The notes: generated from the letters alone by a model not told the origin. 24,031 bases of DNA from DATBMA01 sp036555105 (GCA_036555105.1 DATBMA010000105.1:1-24031), one strand, 5' to 3'. Shown: positions 16,211-23,572, counted from the first letter of the stretch. Program-made: numbers and translations.

Positions 16211-16345
16211 CTCCTCCTTGCATGAGATAAGCCCCCTCGCGCACGAGAGGGCTCAACGATCTGAGCGACCTAACGCTGGGTTTACGCAGAGCTACCAGCG
16301 GTCTCGGGCCGAGTAAGACGGGTTGTGTGGGCGGATCCTACCGGA
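16211..16345 (-). promoter_or_regulatory. Leader of the rplJ-rplL operon (L10 leader-like)
   Basis: The 5' region of rplJ carries a strong hairpin 16-25 nt upstream of the start: AGCCCTCTCG / CGAGGGGGCT with a TGCG loop (16230-16253). Upstream sequence can form further stems. In many bacteria the L10-L12 complex binds such a leader to repress its own operon. A TAGGAT box near 16332-16337 is a possible -10. The position and hairpin support the call; the detailed L10-binding fold was not verified. Confidence 0.5.
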
Positions 16346-16642
16346 GTGCGTATTTTGAGCGAAAAGCGCCTGTCGGAGATGGGCCGCGAAACCACCTGGC
16401 AATTCCTGTCTGGACATTATGCCCGGCCCTTTGGCACACTCCCCGTGTTGAGAACAGGGGGTCGCCGGACGAAGTGGCGGGCATCCTGACCGCCCCCGCC
16501 CGGCCCAGATCGACGGAAGGCGACGAAGTGGCCACGGTATTCCCGGTCCCTACCCCGGGAACGCAAGAACTGGCTGCTTCGTTCGGACGGTGGACCTGGC
16601 AGCCGAAGCCTTCCCGGTCCTGGGACCCGGCGACCCCCTCAC
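16346..16642. other. Intergenic region between rplA and the rplJ leader
   Basis: No credible gene was seen. A 7-bp hairpin (TTCCCGG 16540-16546 with CCGGGAA 16555-16561) and scattered pieces of sequence like the extragenic repeat (GACGAAGTGG twice) are present. An open frame of 110 codons on the minus strand has no protein-like features. Confidence 0.5.
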
Positions 16643-16665
16643 TCATGTGTCCCCCGGAGGGGGAG
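16643..16665 (+). repeat. Extragenic palindromic repeat, partial unit C
   Basis: CATGTGTCCCCCGGAGGGGG repeats the outer end of units A and B, including the C5-GGA-G5 type hairpin. It lies 8 bp downstream of the rplA stop (minus strand) and is likely to act as the rplA terminator. The inner half of the unit is missing. Confidence 0.55.
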
Positions 16666-16672
16666 AGCATTT

Positions 16673-17389
16673 TCAGTGCGCAAGTCCTGTGATGTCTTCG
16701 ATCTTGCCGGTGTCGATCTTCACGCCAGGGCCCATCGTCGATGACACAGTCAGCCCCTTGACGTAGCGGCCCTTGGCCGAAGCGGGCTTGGCCCTGACGA
16801 TCTCGGCCGTCACCGCCGCCAGGTTGGCCACCAGCTGCTCTGGCTCGAACGAGACTTTGCCCACCGGCACGTGGACGTTGCCGAAGCGGTCATTGCGGTA
16901 TTCGATCCGTCCCGACTTGAACTCTCCAACCGCCTTGGCCACGTCCTGGGTGACGGTGCCTGCTTTGGGGTTGGGCATGAGGCCCCGGGGGCCCAGCACC
17001 CGTCCCAGCTTGCCGACGTCGGCCATGAGGTCGGGGGTGGCGATGGCGAGGTCGAAGTCGAGCTCCCTCCCGCCTGCGATCTCCTCCACCAGCTCCTTGC
17101 CGCCGACCAAGTCGGCGCCCGCCTCTTGAGCCTCGCGTGCCTTGTCGGCGGGGGCGAATACCGCGACCCGGATCTTCTTGCCCGTGCCGTGCGGCAAGGA
17201 GACGGTGCCCCGCACCAGCTGGTCGGCCTTGCGAGGGTCGATCCCGAGCAGGAACGCCGCCTCGACCGTTTCATCGAACTTGGCTGGGGCCATTTCCTTG
17301 ACCATCGCCATGGCGGCCGGGGCCGGATAGGGGGTCTGGCTATCGAATGTCTTGACAGCCGCTTCGTACTTCTTGCCGTGCTGCGGCAT
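16673..17389 (-). CDS. rplA: 50S ribosomal protein L1 (uL1)
   Basis: This 238-residue protein has the L1 features: KYEAAVKTFDSQTPYPAPAA, FDETVEAAFLLGIDPRKADQ, VRGTVSLPHGTGKKIRVAVF, then GPRGLMPNPKAGTVT (family signature) and AKGRYVKGLTVSSTMGPGVK. L1 forms the mobile L1 stalk near the E site and often autoregulates the rplK-rplA operon. ATG 17389 is preceded by AGGAGGA. It lies 67 bp downstream of rplK. Confidence 0.97.
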   Translation of the reverse strand: MPQHGKKYEAAVKTFDSQTPYPAPAAMAMVKEMAPAKFDETVEAAFLLGIDPRKADQLVRGTVSLPHGTGKKIRVAVFAPADKAREAQEAGADLVGGKELVEEIAGGRELDFDLAIATPDLMADVGKLGRVLGPRGLMPNPKAGTVTQDVAKAVGEFKSGRIEYRNDRFGNVHVPVGKVSFEPEQLVANLAAVTAEIVRAKPASAKGRYVKGLTVSSTMGPGVKIDTGKIEDITGLAH

Positions 17390-17456
17390 TTCTTCCTCCT
17401 GTGGTCAGCGGGCGTCGGTGCGCCCTCCCACTCTCTGCGGTCTGGAGACCGCTCGT

Positions 17457-17888
17457 TCAGTTGCCTTCGACCTTGATGCCCATCGAGCGGGCGGTCCCCT
17501 CCACCACCTTCATGGCCGCCTCGATGTCGTTGGCATTCAGGTCGACCATCTTGATCTCGGCGATCTCCTTGACCTGGGCCCTGGTGACGGTTCCAACCTT
17601 CACCTTGTTGGGCTCCGCCGATCCCTTGTCGACCCGAGCCGCCTGGCGCAACAAGGCCGCCGCCGGTGGGGTCTTGGTGATGAAGGTGAAGCTGCGGTCC
17701 TCGTAGACCGAGACCTCGACCGGGATGATCATCCCCCGCTGGCTCGAGGTGGCGTCGTTGTAGGCCTTGACGAAGTCCATCAGGTTGATGCCATGCGGGC
17801 CCAGGGCGGTCCCCACCGGAGGGGCGGGAGTCGCCTGGCCGGCGGCCAGCTGCATCTTGACGGTGGTGACGAGTTTCTTTCTTCCCAT
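17457..17888 (-). CDS. rplK: 50S ribosomal protein L11 (uL11)
   Basis: From ATG 17888 the protein has 143 residues, the usual length: MGRKKLVTTVKMQLAAGQAT, then PPVGTALGPHGINLMDFVKA (the proline-rich thiostrepton-region signature) and KVGTVTRAQVKEIAEIKM (C-terminal rRNA-binding domain). The open frame extends upstream but that part reads as Ser/Thr/Arg noise over nusG. L11 supports GTPase activation and the stringent response. It starts 37 bp after nusG. Confidence 0.97.
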   Translation of the reverse strand: MGRKKLVTTVKMQLAAGQATPAPPVGTALGPHGINLMDFVKAYNDATSSQRGMIIPVEVSVYEDRSFTFITKTPPAAALLRQAARVDKGSAEPNKVKVGTVTRAQVKEIAEIKMVDLNANDIEAAMKVVEGTARSMGIKVEGN

Positions 17889-17925
17889 GCTCTTTCCTGA
17901 TTGACCGAGGCGGCTGCGCCTCTGC

Positions 17926-18534
17926 TCAGCTCCTCTGGATGTCTTCGAATCCGAGCTCGACCGGGGTGTCGCGCCCGAAGATGTTGACGAGCACGACCAC
18001 CTTCGACTGGTCGAGGTTGATCGACTCGATGTTGCCGTTGAAGTCGGCAAACGGCCCGGTGATGACCCGCACCGTCTCTCCTACTTCCCACTCCGGCTTG
18101 AAGCGAGGCTTGACCTTCTCTTCCTCTTTCTGGACGCCGAGGAAGCGCTCCACCTCGCGGCGGGAGAGTGAGGTCGGCTTGTTGTTGCCCCCGACGAACC
18201 CGGTCACTCCAGGGGTGTTGCGCACTGCATACCAGGAGTCGTCGTCGAGGGTCATGCGCACGAGGATGTAGCCGGGAAAAACCTTGCGGGGAACGGTGAC
18301 CTTCTTGCCGGCCTTGATCTCGACGACATCTTCCATGGGAATGTGGACCTCGAAGATCCGATCCTCCATGTGCATCGAGTGGATTCGGGTCTCGAGGTTG
18401 GCCTTCACCTTGTTCTCGTAGCCGGAATAGGAGTGGATGACGTACCAGTCGCCCGGCAGGTCGAATGGGCTGATGACAGGGATTTCGACCTCCGCCACCT
18501 CCACCTGCTCTTCGGCCATCGGTTCGATCGTCAT
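17926..18534 (-). CDS. nusG: Transcription termination/antitermination protein NusG
   Basis: From ATG 18534 it has 202 residues. The NGN domain is clear (GDWYVIHSYSGYENKVKANL, KVFPGYILVRM, VRNTPGVTGFVGG), followed by a KOW domain (GETVRVITGPFADFNGNIES). An acidic N-terminal extension of about 28 residues, common in actinobacteria, precedes NGN. NusG rides on RNA polymerase and links it to ribosomes or Rho. Its ATG overlaps the secE stop by 4 bases (ATGA), so translation is coupled. Confidence 0.96.
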   Translation of the reverse strand: MTIEPMAEEQVEVAEVEIPVISPFDLPGDWYVIHSYSGYENKVKANLETRIHSMHMEDRIFEVHIPMEDVVEIKAGKKVTVPRKVFPGYILVRMTLDDDSWYAVRNTPGVTGFVGGNNKPTSLSRREVERFLGVQKEEEKVKPRFKPEWEVGETVRVITGPFADFNGNIESINLDQSKVVVLVNIFGRDTPVELGFEDIQRS

Positions 18535-18872
18535 GACGCCCCCAACCATTCGAACAGGCGGAACACCGCACCCTTCATCACCACGTCGAGGCCGAAGATG
18601 AGAAGGGTCAGAACGATCGTTACGACCAGGGTGACCGTTGTGAACCTGATCATCTGCTCGCGGGTCGGCCAGTTGACCTTCTTGAGCTCGACCCTCACCT
18701 CATGGAGGTATTGCCGCACCCGTTGGAAGAATGGCTTGCGCTCGACCGCAGGCGCCGAGGTGCGCGCCGCAGCCGCCTGCGTGCGGGCCGCAGGGGCGTT
18801 ACCGGCAGCGCCCTTGTCCTTCTTCTGGCGCCGCTCTTCGCGCTCCATCATGCGGCGCATCTCTCGGTTCAT
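18531..18872 (-). CDS. secE: Preprotein translocase subunit SecE
   Basis: This 113-residue protein has a basic and Ala-rich N-terminal region of about 47 residues. The conserved amphipathic segment RQYLHEVRVELKKVNWPTRE follows, and then a single membrane helix (about residues 78-100, TVTLVVTIVLTLLIFGLDVV). That matches actinobacterial SecE with one TM. SecE clamps SecY in the Sec channel. The N-terminal repeat of Met/Arg/Glu (MNREMRRMMEREERRQKK) leaves some doubt over the start; ATG 18872 is used. It lies between tRNA-Trp and nusG. Confidence 0.95.
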   Translation of the reverse strand: MNREMRRMMEREERRQKKDKGAAGNAPAARTQAAAARTSAPAVERKPFFQRVRQYLHEVRVELKKVNWPTREQMIRFTTVTLVVTIVLTLLIFGLDVVMKGAVFRLFEWLGAS

Positions 18873-18909
18873 CTTTTGTTCTTTCCTAGTCTGATCGGGC
18901 GAGCTCTCG

Positions 18910-18984
18910 CAGGGGTGGAGGGACTCGAACCCCCAACCTCCGGTTTTGGAGACCGGCGCTCTGACCAGTTAGAGCTACACCCCT
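18910..18984 (-). tRNA. trnW: tRNA-Trp (anticodon CCA)
   Basis: On the minus strand the gene begins AGGGGTGTAGCTC and ends CACCCCT plus a G discriminator, giving a 7-bp acceptor. The D arm is GCTC...GAGC, and the anticodon arm CCGGT-CTCCAAA-ACCGG shows CCA. The T arm GGGGG-TTCGAGT-CCCTC completes the cloverleaf, apart from mispairing at its last position. CCA is not encoded; CGA follows the discriminator. It sits directly upstream of secE, as in Mycobacterium. Confidence 0.95.
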
Positions 18985-19011
18985 ATGGGGGGGTTCGCAG
19001 CGGGACGCTCA

Positions 19012-19017
19012 AGTATA
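19012..19017 (-). promoter_or_regulatory. Strong -10 box upstream of tRNA-Trp
   Basis: TATACT on the minus strand lies 27 nt before the tRNA 5' end. The hexamer 17 bp further upstream (TTTCCT) is only a weak -35. It probably drives tRNA-Trp and possibly secE-nusG. Confidence 0.5.
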
Positions 19018-19107
19018 CGCCCTCCCCGTAGGCGAGGAAACTTGCCCTGCCCGGAAGTCATGCCGCCCTCCGGGCCGAGGGCTGGTCCTCACTCCCCCGC
19101 TGCTTGA

Positions 19108-19668
19108 ATGGCGGCGGTGACCGCACCCGCCGTCGAGCGATCCGGGGTGATCGACCGGGTGAGCGTGATCGAGCTCACGATGTTCCCCGACGACCGCGGG
19201 GTCTTCACCGAGTTGTACCGGGAGTCTTGGGGTGTCGGCGTGTCTCCGGTCCAGTGGAACGTAGTCAGGTCGAACCGCGGCGTCCTCCGGGGCGTTCACG
19301 TCCACCCCACCCACGATGACTATCTGACAGTCGTCAGCGGGCGCGCCACAGTGGGCCTGCGTGACCTCCGCCGGGCTTCTCCCACCGAAGGCATCGCGAC
19401 CACCGTCGACCTGGCCGGGGAGGCCCTGTCCTCAATCGTGATCCCACACGGAGTGGCTCACGGGTTCCTGTTTCACGAGCCCTCCATCCACGTCTATGCC
19501 GTCTCCCACTACTGGGACACCGACGACGAGCTGGCATGCGTCTGGTCGGATCCAGACCTTGGCATCGATTGGCCGTTCGAGCCCACCTACATCTCGGAGC
19601 GCGACGCCGAAGCCCAGACCTTCAGCCAGCTGCTCGCCGTGCTCGAGCCTCTCCAGCCCATCGGGTGA
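19108..19668 (+). CDS. RmlC-like cupin, dTDP-4-dehydrorhamnose 3,5-epimerase family
   Basis: This 186-residue protein is close in length to RmlC (about 180-200). The cupin core shows FPDDRGVFTELYRE, WNVVRSNRGVLRGVHVHPTH (in RmlC the 'RGVLRGLH' block with catalytic His), VIPHGVAHGFLF and VYAVSHYWDTDDELACVWSD (Tyr and Asp positions of the active site). RmlC inverts C3 and C5 of the dTDP-4-keto-6-deoxyglucose intermediate on the way to dTDP-rhamnose. The 'VHVHPTHDD' stretch departs from the usual 'LHFQ-P-H', so another sugar nucleotide is possible. Other rml genes are not nearby. ATG 19108 lacks a good ribosome site, and GTG 19120 is an alternative. It converges with and overlaps the glycosyltransferase gene by 47 bp. 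Confidence 0.82.
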   Translation: MAAVTAPAVERSGVIDRVSVIELTMFPDDRGVFTELYRESWGVGVSPVQWNVVRSNRGVLRGVHVHPTHDDYLTVVSGRATVGLRDLRRASPTEGIATTVDLAGEALSSIVIPHGVAHGFLFHEPSIHVYAVSHYWDTDDELACVWSDPDLGIDWPFEPTYISERDAEAQTFSQLLAVLEPLQPIG

Positions 19669-20722
19669 CCCGGGAGACCCCAGGTACGCGTAGCAGCAGG
19701 TCCCGGGTCCTCCAGGTGAGCGACCCTGACATCCGTTCGATCTGGTGCTTGCTGGCGTCCAGGCGCTCGCGGTAGATCCCGAGACGCTCCTTGCTCTCGG
19801 CGAGGAGTGCTAGCTGCTCGTCAAGCCCTGCCCGCAGCGCAGCCAGCTGGACTTCTTGGTCCTGCGTGCGCTGCTGCGCAGCTTGTAGCCGTCGCTCGAC
19901 ACCTTGCAACTGCCCATCAAGTGCTGCGATCTGCTTCTCCAACACCCGGAACTTCTCGACCGCCCCCGTCCTCTCACGGCTCATCGCCTCGAGGACGGTC
20001 AAGGTGAACCGAGTCTCGAATGCGGGCTCGGAGGCATGATGGTGCCACTTGGCAAGCTCCCCGAGACGCTGAGCCGGGGTCATCTCCGACCTCCATGTGC
20101 TGGGGAAGTGCATCACGGTCGGGCGCGATCCCGATCGGGCCCGACAGCCGGGCTGGGACAGGATCTGAGACCACATGTAGACATCGGTGGCGACGTCGTG
20201 TGGGGTCGTCTGCCATCCGGAGGGCAGCCGGCGATAGAGGTCCATCGTGTGAGCTCCGCACGAGAGGGGGATGAAGTTGTCGAACGCGACCACCCGCCTG
20301 AGGCTGATCGGGACCTCCAGGTGGCCCGCCCAGAGGAACAACGTCCCGTCCACGCGGATGCCCACAGGGATCGCGTGCGCGAAGTCGGCGCCGTCGAGCA
20401 GGTCGAGCATCGAGGCGACGTGCCCGGGCAGCCACAGGTCGTCGTCCGACAGGTAGCAGACGATTCGGCCCGTTGCCTGCTTGAGGGCTGCATGACGGAG
20501 GATCTCCCCATGCCGGGGGCCCTTGTCGTTGTCGAAGAAGGTGACCCGCTCGTCGCCCGCCGCCAAGTCCACAGCCACTTGTCGGGTGGCGTCGTCGACC
20601 CCATCCCCCACGATGAACACCTCGATGTCGGAGACCGATTGTTCGAGGGCGCTTCCGACCGAGTGGGCCAGCAGCGGACCATGGTCGTGAGTGGGCACCA
20701 ACACCGTGGCGAGCGGGCTCAA
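19622..20722 (-). CDS. Family 2 (GT-A) glycosyltransferase with C-terminal coiled coil
   Basis: This protein has 366 residues. Residues 1 to about 230 form a GT2 domain: TVLVPTHDHGPLLAHSVGSA, IEVFIVGDGVDDATRQV, then the metal-binding Asp motif in VCYLSDDDLWLPGHV (DDD). Residues about 255-335 form a long coiled coil (KQIAALDGQLQGVERRLQAA, RTQDQEVQLAALRAGLDEQL, ERLGIYRERLDASKHQIERM). A short basic end (SLTWRTRDLLLRVPG) resembles the tail of many O-antigen and surface glycan enzymes. It likely adds sugars to a cell-surface glycan; donor and acceptor are unknown. TTG 20722 is used, with GAGGTGG upstream. It follows the Gfo/Idh gene by 12 bp in the same operon. Confidence 0.88.
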   Translation of the reverse strand: MSPLATVLVPTHDHGPLLAHSVGSALEQSVSDIEVFIVGDGVDDATRQVAVDLAAGDERVTFFDNDKGPRHGEILRHAALKQATGRIVCYLSDDDLWLPGHVASMLDLLDGADFAHAIPVGIRVDGTLFLWAGHLEVPISLRRVVAFDNFIPLSCGAHTMDLYRRLPSGWQTTPHDVATDVYMWSQILSQPGCRARSGSRPTVMHFPSTWRSEMTPAQRLGELAKWHHHASEPAFETRFTLTVLEAMSRERTGAVEKFRVLEKQIAALDGQLQGVERRLQAAQQRTQDQEVQLAALRAGLDEQLALLAESKERLGIYRERLDASKHQIERMSGSLTWRTRDLLLRVPGVSRVTRWAGEARARRAAG

Positions 20723-20734
20723 GCCGCCACCTCG

Positions 20735-21634
20735 TCAGACCTGTGCGAGGTCGCGCAGTCGCTGCACCCGCTCCACGTTCAACACGCCTTCGGCAGCCGA
20801 GCTCCTGGGTGGAGGGCCACCCTCGAGGTGACGGAGGAAGGCGCTCAGCTCAGCCTCAAGCGGCAGCCTCGAGCCGACCGGGATTTGGTCGGCCAAGGGC
20901 TCACGCCCGGCTCGAGTGGTACGAACCTCGAGGATGTCGCTGTATCCATCCGCCATGGCGACGACCGCCTTCTCGAACCAGACCCGCACCTCTCGCCGGT
21001 AGATGTTGCTTCTGCTGGAGATGTCGACGCTGATCCCGCCGCCGAGGATCCCGAGCAGACTCGATTCGCCGTCCACGATGTGGCCGATGGCTGCGACCGG
21101 CTCCGGGATCCCACCGGTCACCTCGAGGACGATCGACAGATCGTGCGGGGCCAGGATCCACAACGCATCCACGTCGGAGTGGCCATTGAAGAGGCCGTGA
21201 CGGATGGTCTGCATCCCCAGCATGGCGCCGAACCGCTGGTCGTTGACACATTCACGCAGCATCTCCACCCCTGGGTGGTAGCGCCACTTGTCCATGACGA
21301 AGAGCTCATCCCGGTACCTGAAGCGTTGCGCCACCACTGGGTCGTTGGTGAGCGGCTTCTCGACGAAGATCGGGACACCCAGCTCCGAGACCTCGTCGAG
21401 GACCTCGGCATGCACCGAAGTCGGGACCGCCACCACTACACCGTCGGGAGCAGTCAGCTCCTCGATGGAGCCAACGATCGAGTGGGCGCCGCCACTGCCG
21501 GCGCGAGACCTGGATGCCTCGCTACGCGCCACCACCTCCACTTGGCAACCGAGACCGACCAGATCTCTGAGGATGTGCTTGCCCCAGGTGCCGCAGCCAA
21601 CCAGCCCAATAGCTAGCCCAGGCACCCCTGGCAA
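20735..21634 (-). CDS. Gfo/Idh/MocA-family oxidoreductase
   Basis: The protein has 299 residues. The N-terminal Rossmann fold starts with LAIGLVGCGTWGKHILRDL. VVVAVPTSVHAEVLDEV and the EKP motif (GVPIFVEKPLTND) hold the usual nicotinamide-binding Lys. The C-terminal substrate domain shows LWILAPHDLSIVLEVTGG, where 'HDLS' holds the likely catalytic His. These enzymes oxidise or reduce sugars, including nucleotide sugars, with NAD(P). With the adjacent glycosyltransferase and RmlC-like gene, a role in a modified sugar for surface glycans is likely (inference). TTG 21634 lies 3 bp after the anti-sigma stop; GTG 21625 is an alternative start. Confidence 0.88.
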   Translation of the reverse strand: MPGVPGLAIGLVGCGTWGKHILRDLVGLGCQVEVVARSEASRSRAGSGGAHSIVGSIEELTAPDGVVVAVPTSVHAEVLDEVSELGVPIFVEKPLTNDPVVAQRFRYRDELFVMDKWRYHPGVEMLRECVNDQRFGAMLGMQTIRHGLFNGHSDVDALWILAPHDLSIVLEVTGGIPEPVAAIGHIVDGESSLLGILGGGISVDISSRSNIYRREVRVWFEKAVVAMADGYSDILEVRTTRAGREPLADQIPVGSRLPLEAELSAFLRHLEGGPPPRSSAAEGVLNVERVQRLRDLAQV

Positions 21635-21637
21635 CGC

Positions 21638-21961
21638 TCAGGCCGCCAGGCGGCGCCGGGCCAGCCAAACCATCACCGACAGTGCCACCGCTGCCCCCGC
21701 CCAGGGAACCCAGCCGGTTCCCACCGGCTCCGGCCGGTCGAGGTCGGCGAAGATCGCGTCGACCAGATCGGCGGGGGGCGCCTCCACCCGGCCGCCCAGC
21801 TCGCCGAGCTGACGTCGGCGGCGGCTTAGCTCGGCCCGGTAGGCCTGGCAGCGAAGGCAGGTCTCGACATGGCCCGACAGTGGCGCCGATGACGCGTCAC
21901 CGGCGATCGCGTAGGTCGTCAGCTTCCTGGCCAGGGCGCAGGTCAGATCCGAAGATCGCAT
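21638..21961 (-). CDS. Zinc-binding anti-sigma factor (ZAS type), membrane anchored
   Basis: The 107-residue protein has an N-terminal helical region with the ZAS motif H-x3-C-x2-C (HVETCLRCQAY, about residues 31-41). A linker and one C-terminal membrane helix (about 83-101, GWVPWAGAAVALSVMVWLA) follow, then a basic tail. It overlaps the sigma factor stop by one base (TGATG), the usual pairing of an ECF sigma factor with its anti-sigma partner. It would hold the sigma factor at the membrane until a signal, possibly redox or envelope stress, releases it. The N-terminus before the motif is short for the family, but the layout is complete. Confidence 0.85.
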   Translation of the reverse strand: MRSSDLTCALARKLTTYAIAGDASSAPLSGHVETCLRCQAYRAELSRRRRQLGELGGRVEAPPADLVDAIFADLDRPEPVGTGWVPWAGAAVALSVMVWLARRRLAA

Positions 21962-22521
21962 CAGTCACCATCTTCCAGCTGCCGCTGGAGGCGGCGGTGA
22001 CCGCGGTGGAGCCTGACTTTGGCCGCCCCGGTGGAGATGCCCAGATGGTCGGCGATCTCCTGATGGCTGAGCCCGTAGACATCTCGCAGGACGACCACGG
22101 TGCGGAGGCCGACAGGGAGCTCGTTGAGTGCCGAGCGCAGCCGATGGCGCAACTCCAGTGCCTCGTCGAGATCATCCCGGTATTGCAGCTCGGGCGGCAC
22201 TCCATCCAGCGCGTCCAGGTCGACGGTCTGGTGCTTGCGCCGGCGGCGGCGCCACGTCCAGGCGGTGTTGACCGTGATCCGGTACATCCAGGTCCCGAAG
22301 CTGGAATCCCCCCGAAAGCCGGGAAGGCCGTTCCAGGCCCGGATGAAAGCTTCCTGGGTGACGTCGGCGGCCTGGTCGTAGTCTTCGGTCAGACGAACGG
22401 CGAGCGTGTAGATGTCGCGCTGGTGCTCCCTGACCAGAACGGCGAAGGCTCCACGGTCGCCACCTCTGGCCCGAGCGAGCAAAGCCTGCTCGTCCAGCTC
22501 TTCGACCCTCGGAACGTGCAC
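21961..22521 (-). CDS. ECF-family RNA polymerase sigma factor
   Basis: This 186-residue protein has sigma region 2 (FAVLVREHQRDIYTLAVRLT, DQAADVTQEAFIRAWNGLPG, FGTWMYRITVNTAWTWRRRR). After a linker, region 4 follows (ALNELPVGLRTVVVLRDVYG, LSHQEIADHLGISTGAAKVR). There is no region 1 or 3, as expected for ECF sigma factors. The adjacent ZAS protein is its probable regulator. GTG 22521 is 3 bp after the MaoC stop, so it is probably co-transcribed with the upstream genes. Target promoters cannot be seen here, though the downstream sugar genes are co-transcribed and may be under its own positive control. Confidence 0.93.
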   Translation of the reverse strand: MHVPRVEELDEQALLARARGGDRGAFAVLVREHQRDIYTLAVRLTEDYDQAADVTQEAFIRAWNGLPGFRGDSSFGTWMYRITVNTAWTWRRRRRKHQTVDLDALDGVPPELQYRDDLDEALELRHRLRSALNELPVGLRTVVVLRDVYGLSHQEIADHLGISTGAAKVRLHRGHRRLQRQLEDGD

Positions 22522-22524
22522 TGG

Positions 22525-23334
22525 TTACGCCATTGCCATGTCAGCCGACATGACCACGTTATCCCCCGCGATCAGATCGGCACGGATCGCGTTGGCCTCG
22601 GCGGTGCCCCGAAACACGGCCGGGACCGCAGGCCGGAGCGGACTCTTGAACCGAAACCGGCCCTCCAACGGGCGATTTCCCAGCCGGGTGGCGGCCGAAA
22701 CCGCCCACGCCACCTGGAGGAGGCCGTGAGCCACGACTCCGGGAAGGCCCGCTCGGCGGGCAGCTTCGTGGTCCCAGTGGATCGGATTCCAGTCACGGGA
22801 CGCGGCCGCATACCGAACCAGATCTGCCCTGGAGGCGGAGCGGCGGAGATCGGTGAAGGTGGTCGAGGTCGTCCAAGGGTCGTTGGGTCCGGCGGCGTCA
22901 TATTCGGGCTCCCCTCCATCCGGGCTCTCGCCTGCCGGAGGAGCCTCCCCGGACATCAGGAAGCTGGATGTCCCCGTGAGGAGAAGCCCATCCGGGCCGG
23001 CCACTTCCAGTTCGAACCCCACGAAGTAGAGGCCGGCCCGTTCCCGTATGCGGCCCACCGTGCCAGATACCTGGCAGTCCGCCTCCATCGGGAGCACGTC
23101 GTGCCAGATGAATCTCTGCTCTCCGTGGATGACCGAGCGTGTATGCCGGCCCGCTTCGGGATCGCCCAGCAGATGGGGCGCGACGACGAACAGCAAGGCT
23201 CCGGCGAACCCTGGCGGGGCAACGTCCCTCCACATCTCGGGCAGATCGCCAGTGACCGCGATGAACTCGCCCACCTTCTCCTGGCAGAGCCGGTATGGAT
23301 AAGGGCCGTAGGCACGGCCCTCGAGGTGGTCCAC
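22525..23334 (-). CDS. Double-hotdog MaoC dehydratase (fused HadA/HadB-like 3-hydroxyacyl-thioester dehydratase)
   Basis: From GTG 23334 it has 269 residues in two hotdog halves. The first (about 1-140) resembles the FAS1-like N-terminal dehydratase half: YPYRLCQEKVGEFIAVTGD, PHLLGDPE, RFIWHDVLPMEADC. The second (about 165-269) has the hydratase-2 motif ASRDWNPIHWDHEAARRAGL with catalytic Asp and His, then GVVAHGLLQVAWAVSA. In Mycobacterium hadA, hadB and hadC lie between rpmG and tRNA-Trp and dehydrate fatty-acyl intermediates of FAS-II. This single gene takes that place as a fusion. The open frame extends upstream over rpmG in a noisy way. A TATGGT box 6 nt before GTG supports this start. 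It follows rpmG by 28 bp. Confidence 0.88.
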   Translation of the reverse strand: MDHLEGRAYGPYPYRLCQEKVGEFIAVTGDLPEMWRDVAPPGFAGALLFVVAPHLLGDPEAGRHTRSVIHGEQRFIWHDVLPMEADCQVSGTVGRIRERAGLYFVGFELEVAGPDGLLLTGTSSFLMSGEAPPAGESPDGGEPEYDAAGPNDPWTTSTTFTDLRRSASRADLVRYAAASRDWNPIHWDHEAARRAGLPGVVAHGLLQVAWAVSAATRLGNRPLEGRFRFKSPLRPAVPAVFRGTAEANAIRADLIAGDNVVMSADMAMA

Positions 23335-23340
23335 CCCGGC

Positions 23341-23346
23341 ACCATA
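23341..23346 (-). promoter_or_regulatory. Possible -10 box for the MaoC gene (leaderless type)
   Basis: TATGGT on the minus strand lies 6 nt before GTG 23334, in the short gap after rpmG. It could add an internal start site to the operon. Confidence 0.3.
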
Positions 23347-23362
23347 GGGCCGGGGTCCGGGA

Positions 23363-23524
23363 TCAGCGGGTCTCGCGGTGCTTGGTGTGGCGCCGGCACC
23401 AGCGGCAATACTTGGAGAGCTCCACACGTTCGCGGGTGTTGGCCTTGCTCTTGGTGGTCACGTAATTCCTGCGTTTGCACTCCTCGCAGGCCAGCGTGAT
23501 CGGAGGTCTCTTGTCAGATGGCAT
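23363..23524 (-). CDS. rpmG: 50S ribosomal protein L33 (bL33), zinc-binding form
   Basis: A 53-residue protein from ATG 23524: MPSDKRPPITLACEECKRRN, then YVTTKSKANTRERVELSKYC and RWCRRHTKHRETR. The two C-x2-C pairs (CEEC and CRWC) mark the zinc-containing ('C+') form, which many bacteria exchange for a Cys-free paralogue under zinc starvation. L33 is a small protein near the E site of the 50S subunit. The gene lies between tuf and the MaoC dehydratase, as in Mycobacterium, and no Shine-Dalgarno precedes it. Confidence 0.96.
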   Translation of the reverse strand: MPSDKRPPITLACEECKRRNYVTTKSKANTRERVELSKYCRWCRRHTKHRETR

Positions 23525-23549
23525 TGGTACTCAATTCGTGGTTGGCGGG

Positions 23550-23555
23550 ATTTTA
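23550..23555 (-). promoter_or_regulatory. Possible -10 box of rpmG
   Basis: TAAAAT on the minus strand (within GATAAAATCC) lies 25 nt before the rpmG start. This is the only AT-rich spot in the gap; no clear -35 was found. Confidence 0.4.
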
Positions 23556-23572
23556 TCAGCAGGCCGAGTGAT

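Noticed and set aside
16338..16670. Minus-strand open frame of 110 codons between rplA and rplJ
   Set aside because: Low-complexity Ser/Gly/Pro composition, no ribosome site, and it runs through palindromic unit C and the rplJ upstream region.
19904..21616. Long plus-strand open frame of 570 codons
   Set aside because: It runs antisense to the glycosyltransferase and Gfo/Idh genes, which have clear family motifs. High-GC third positions commonly open such frames.
21682..23499. Plus-strand open frame of 605 codons
   Set aside because: It is antisense to the anti-sigma, sigma, MaoC and rpmG genes and has no recognisable motif.
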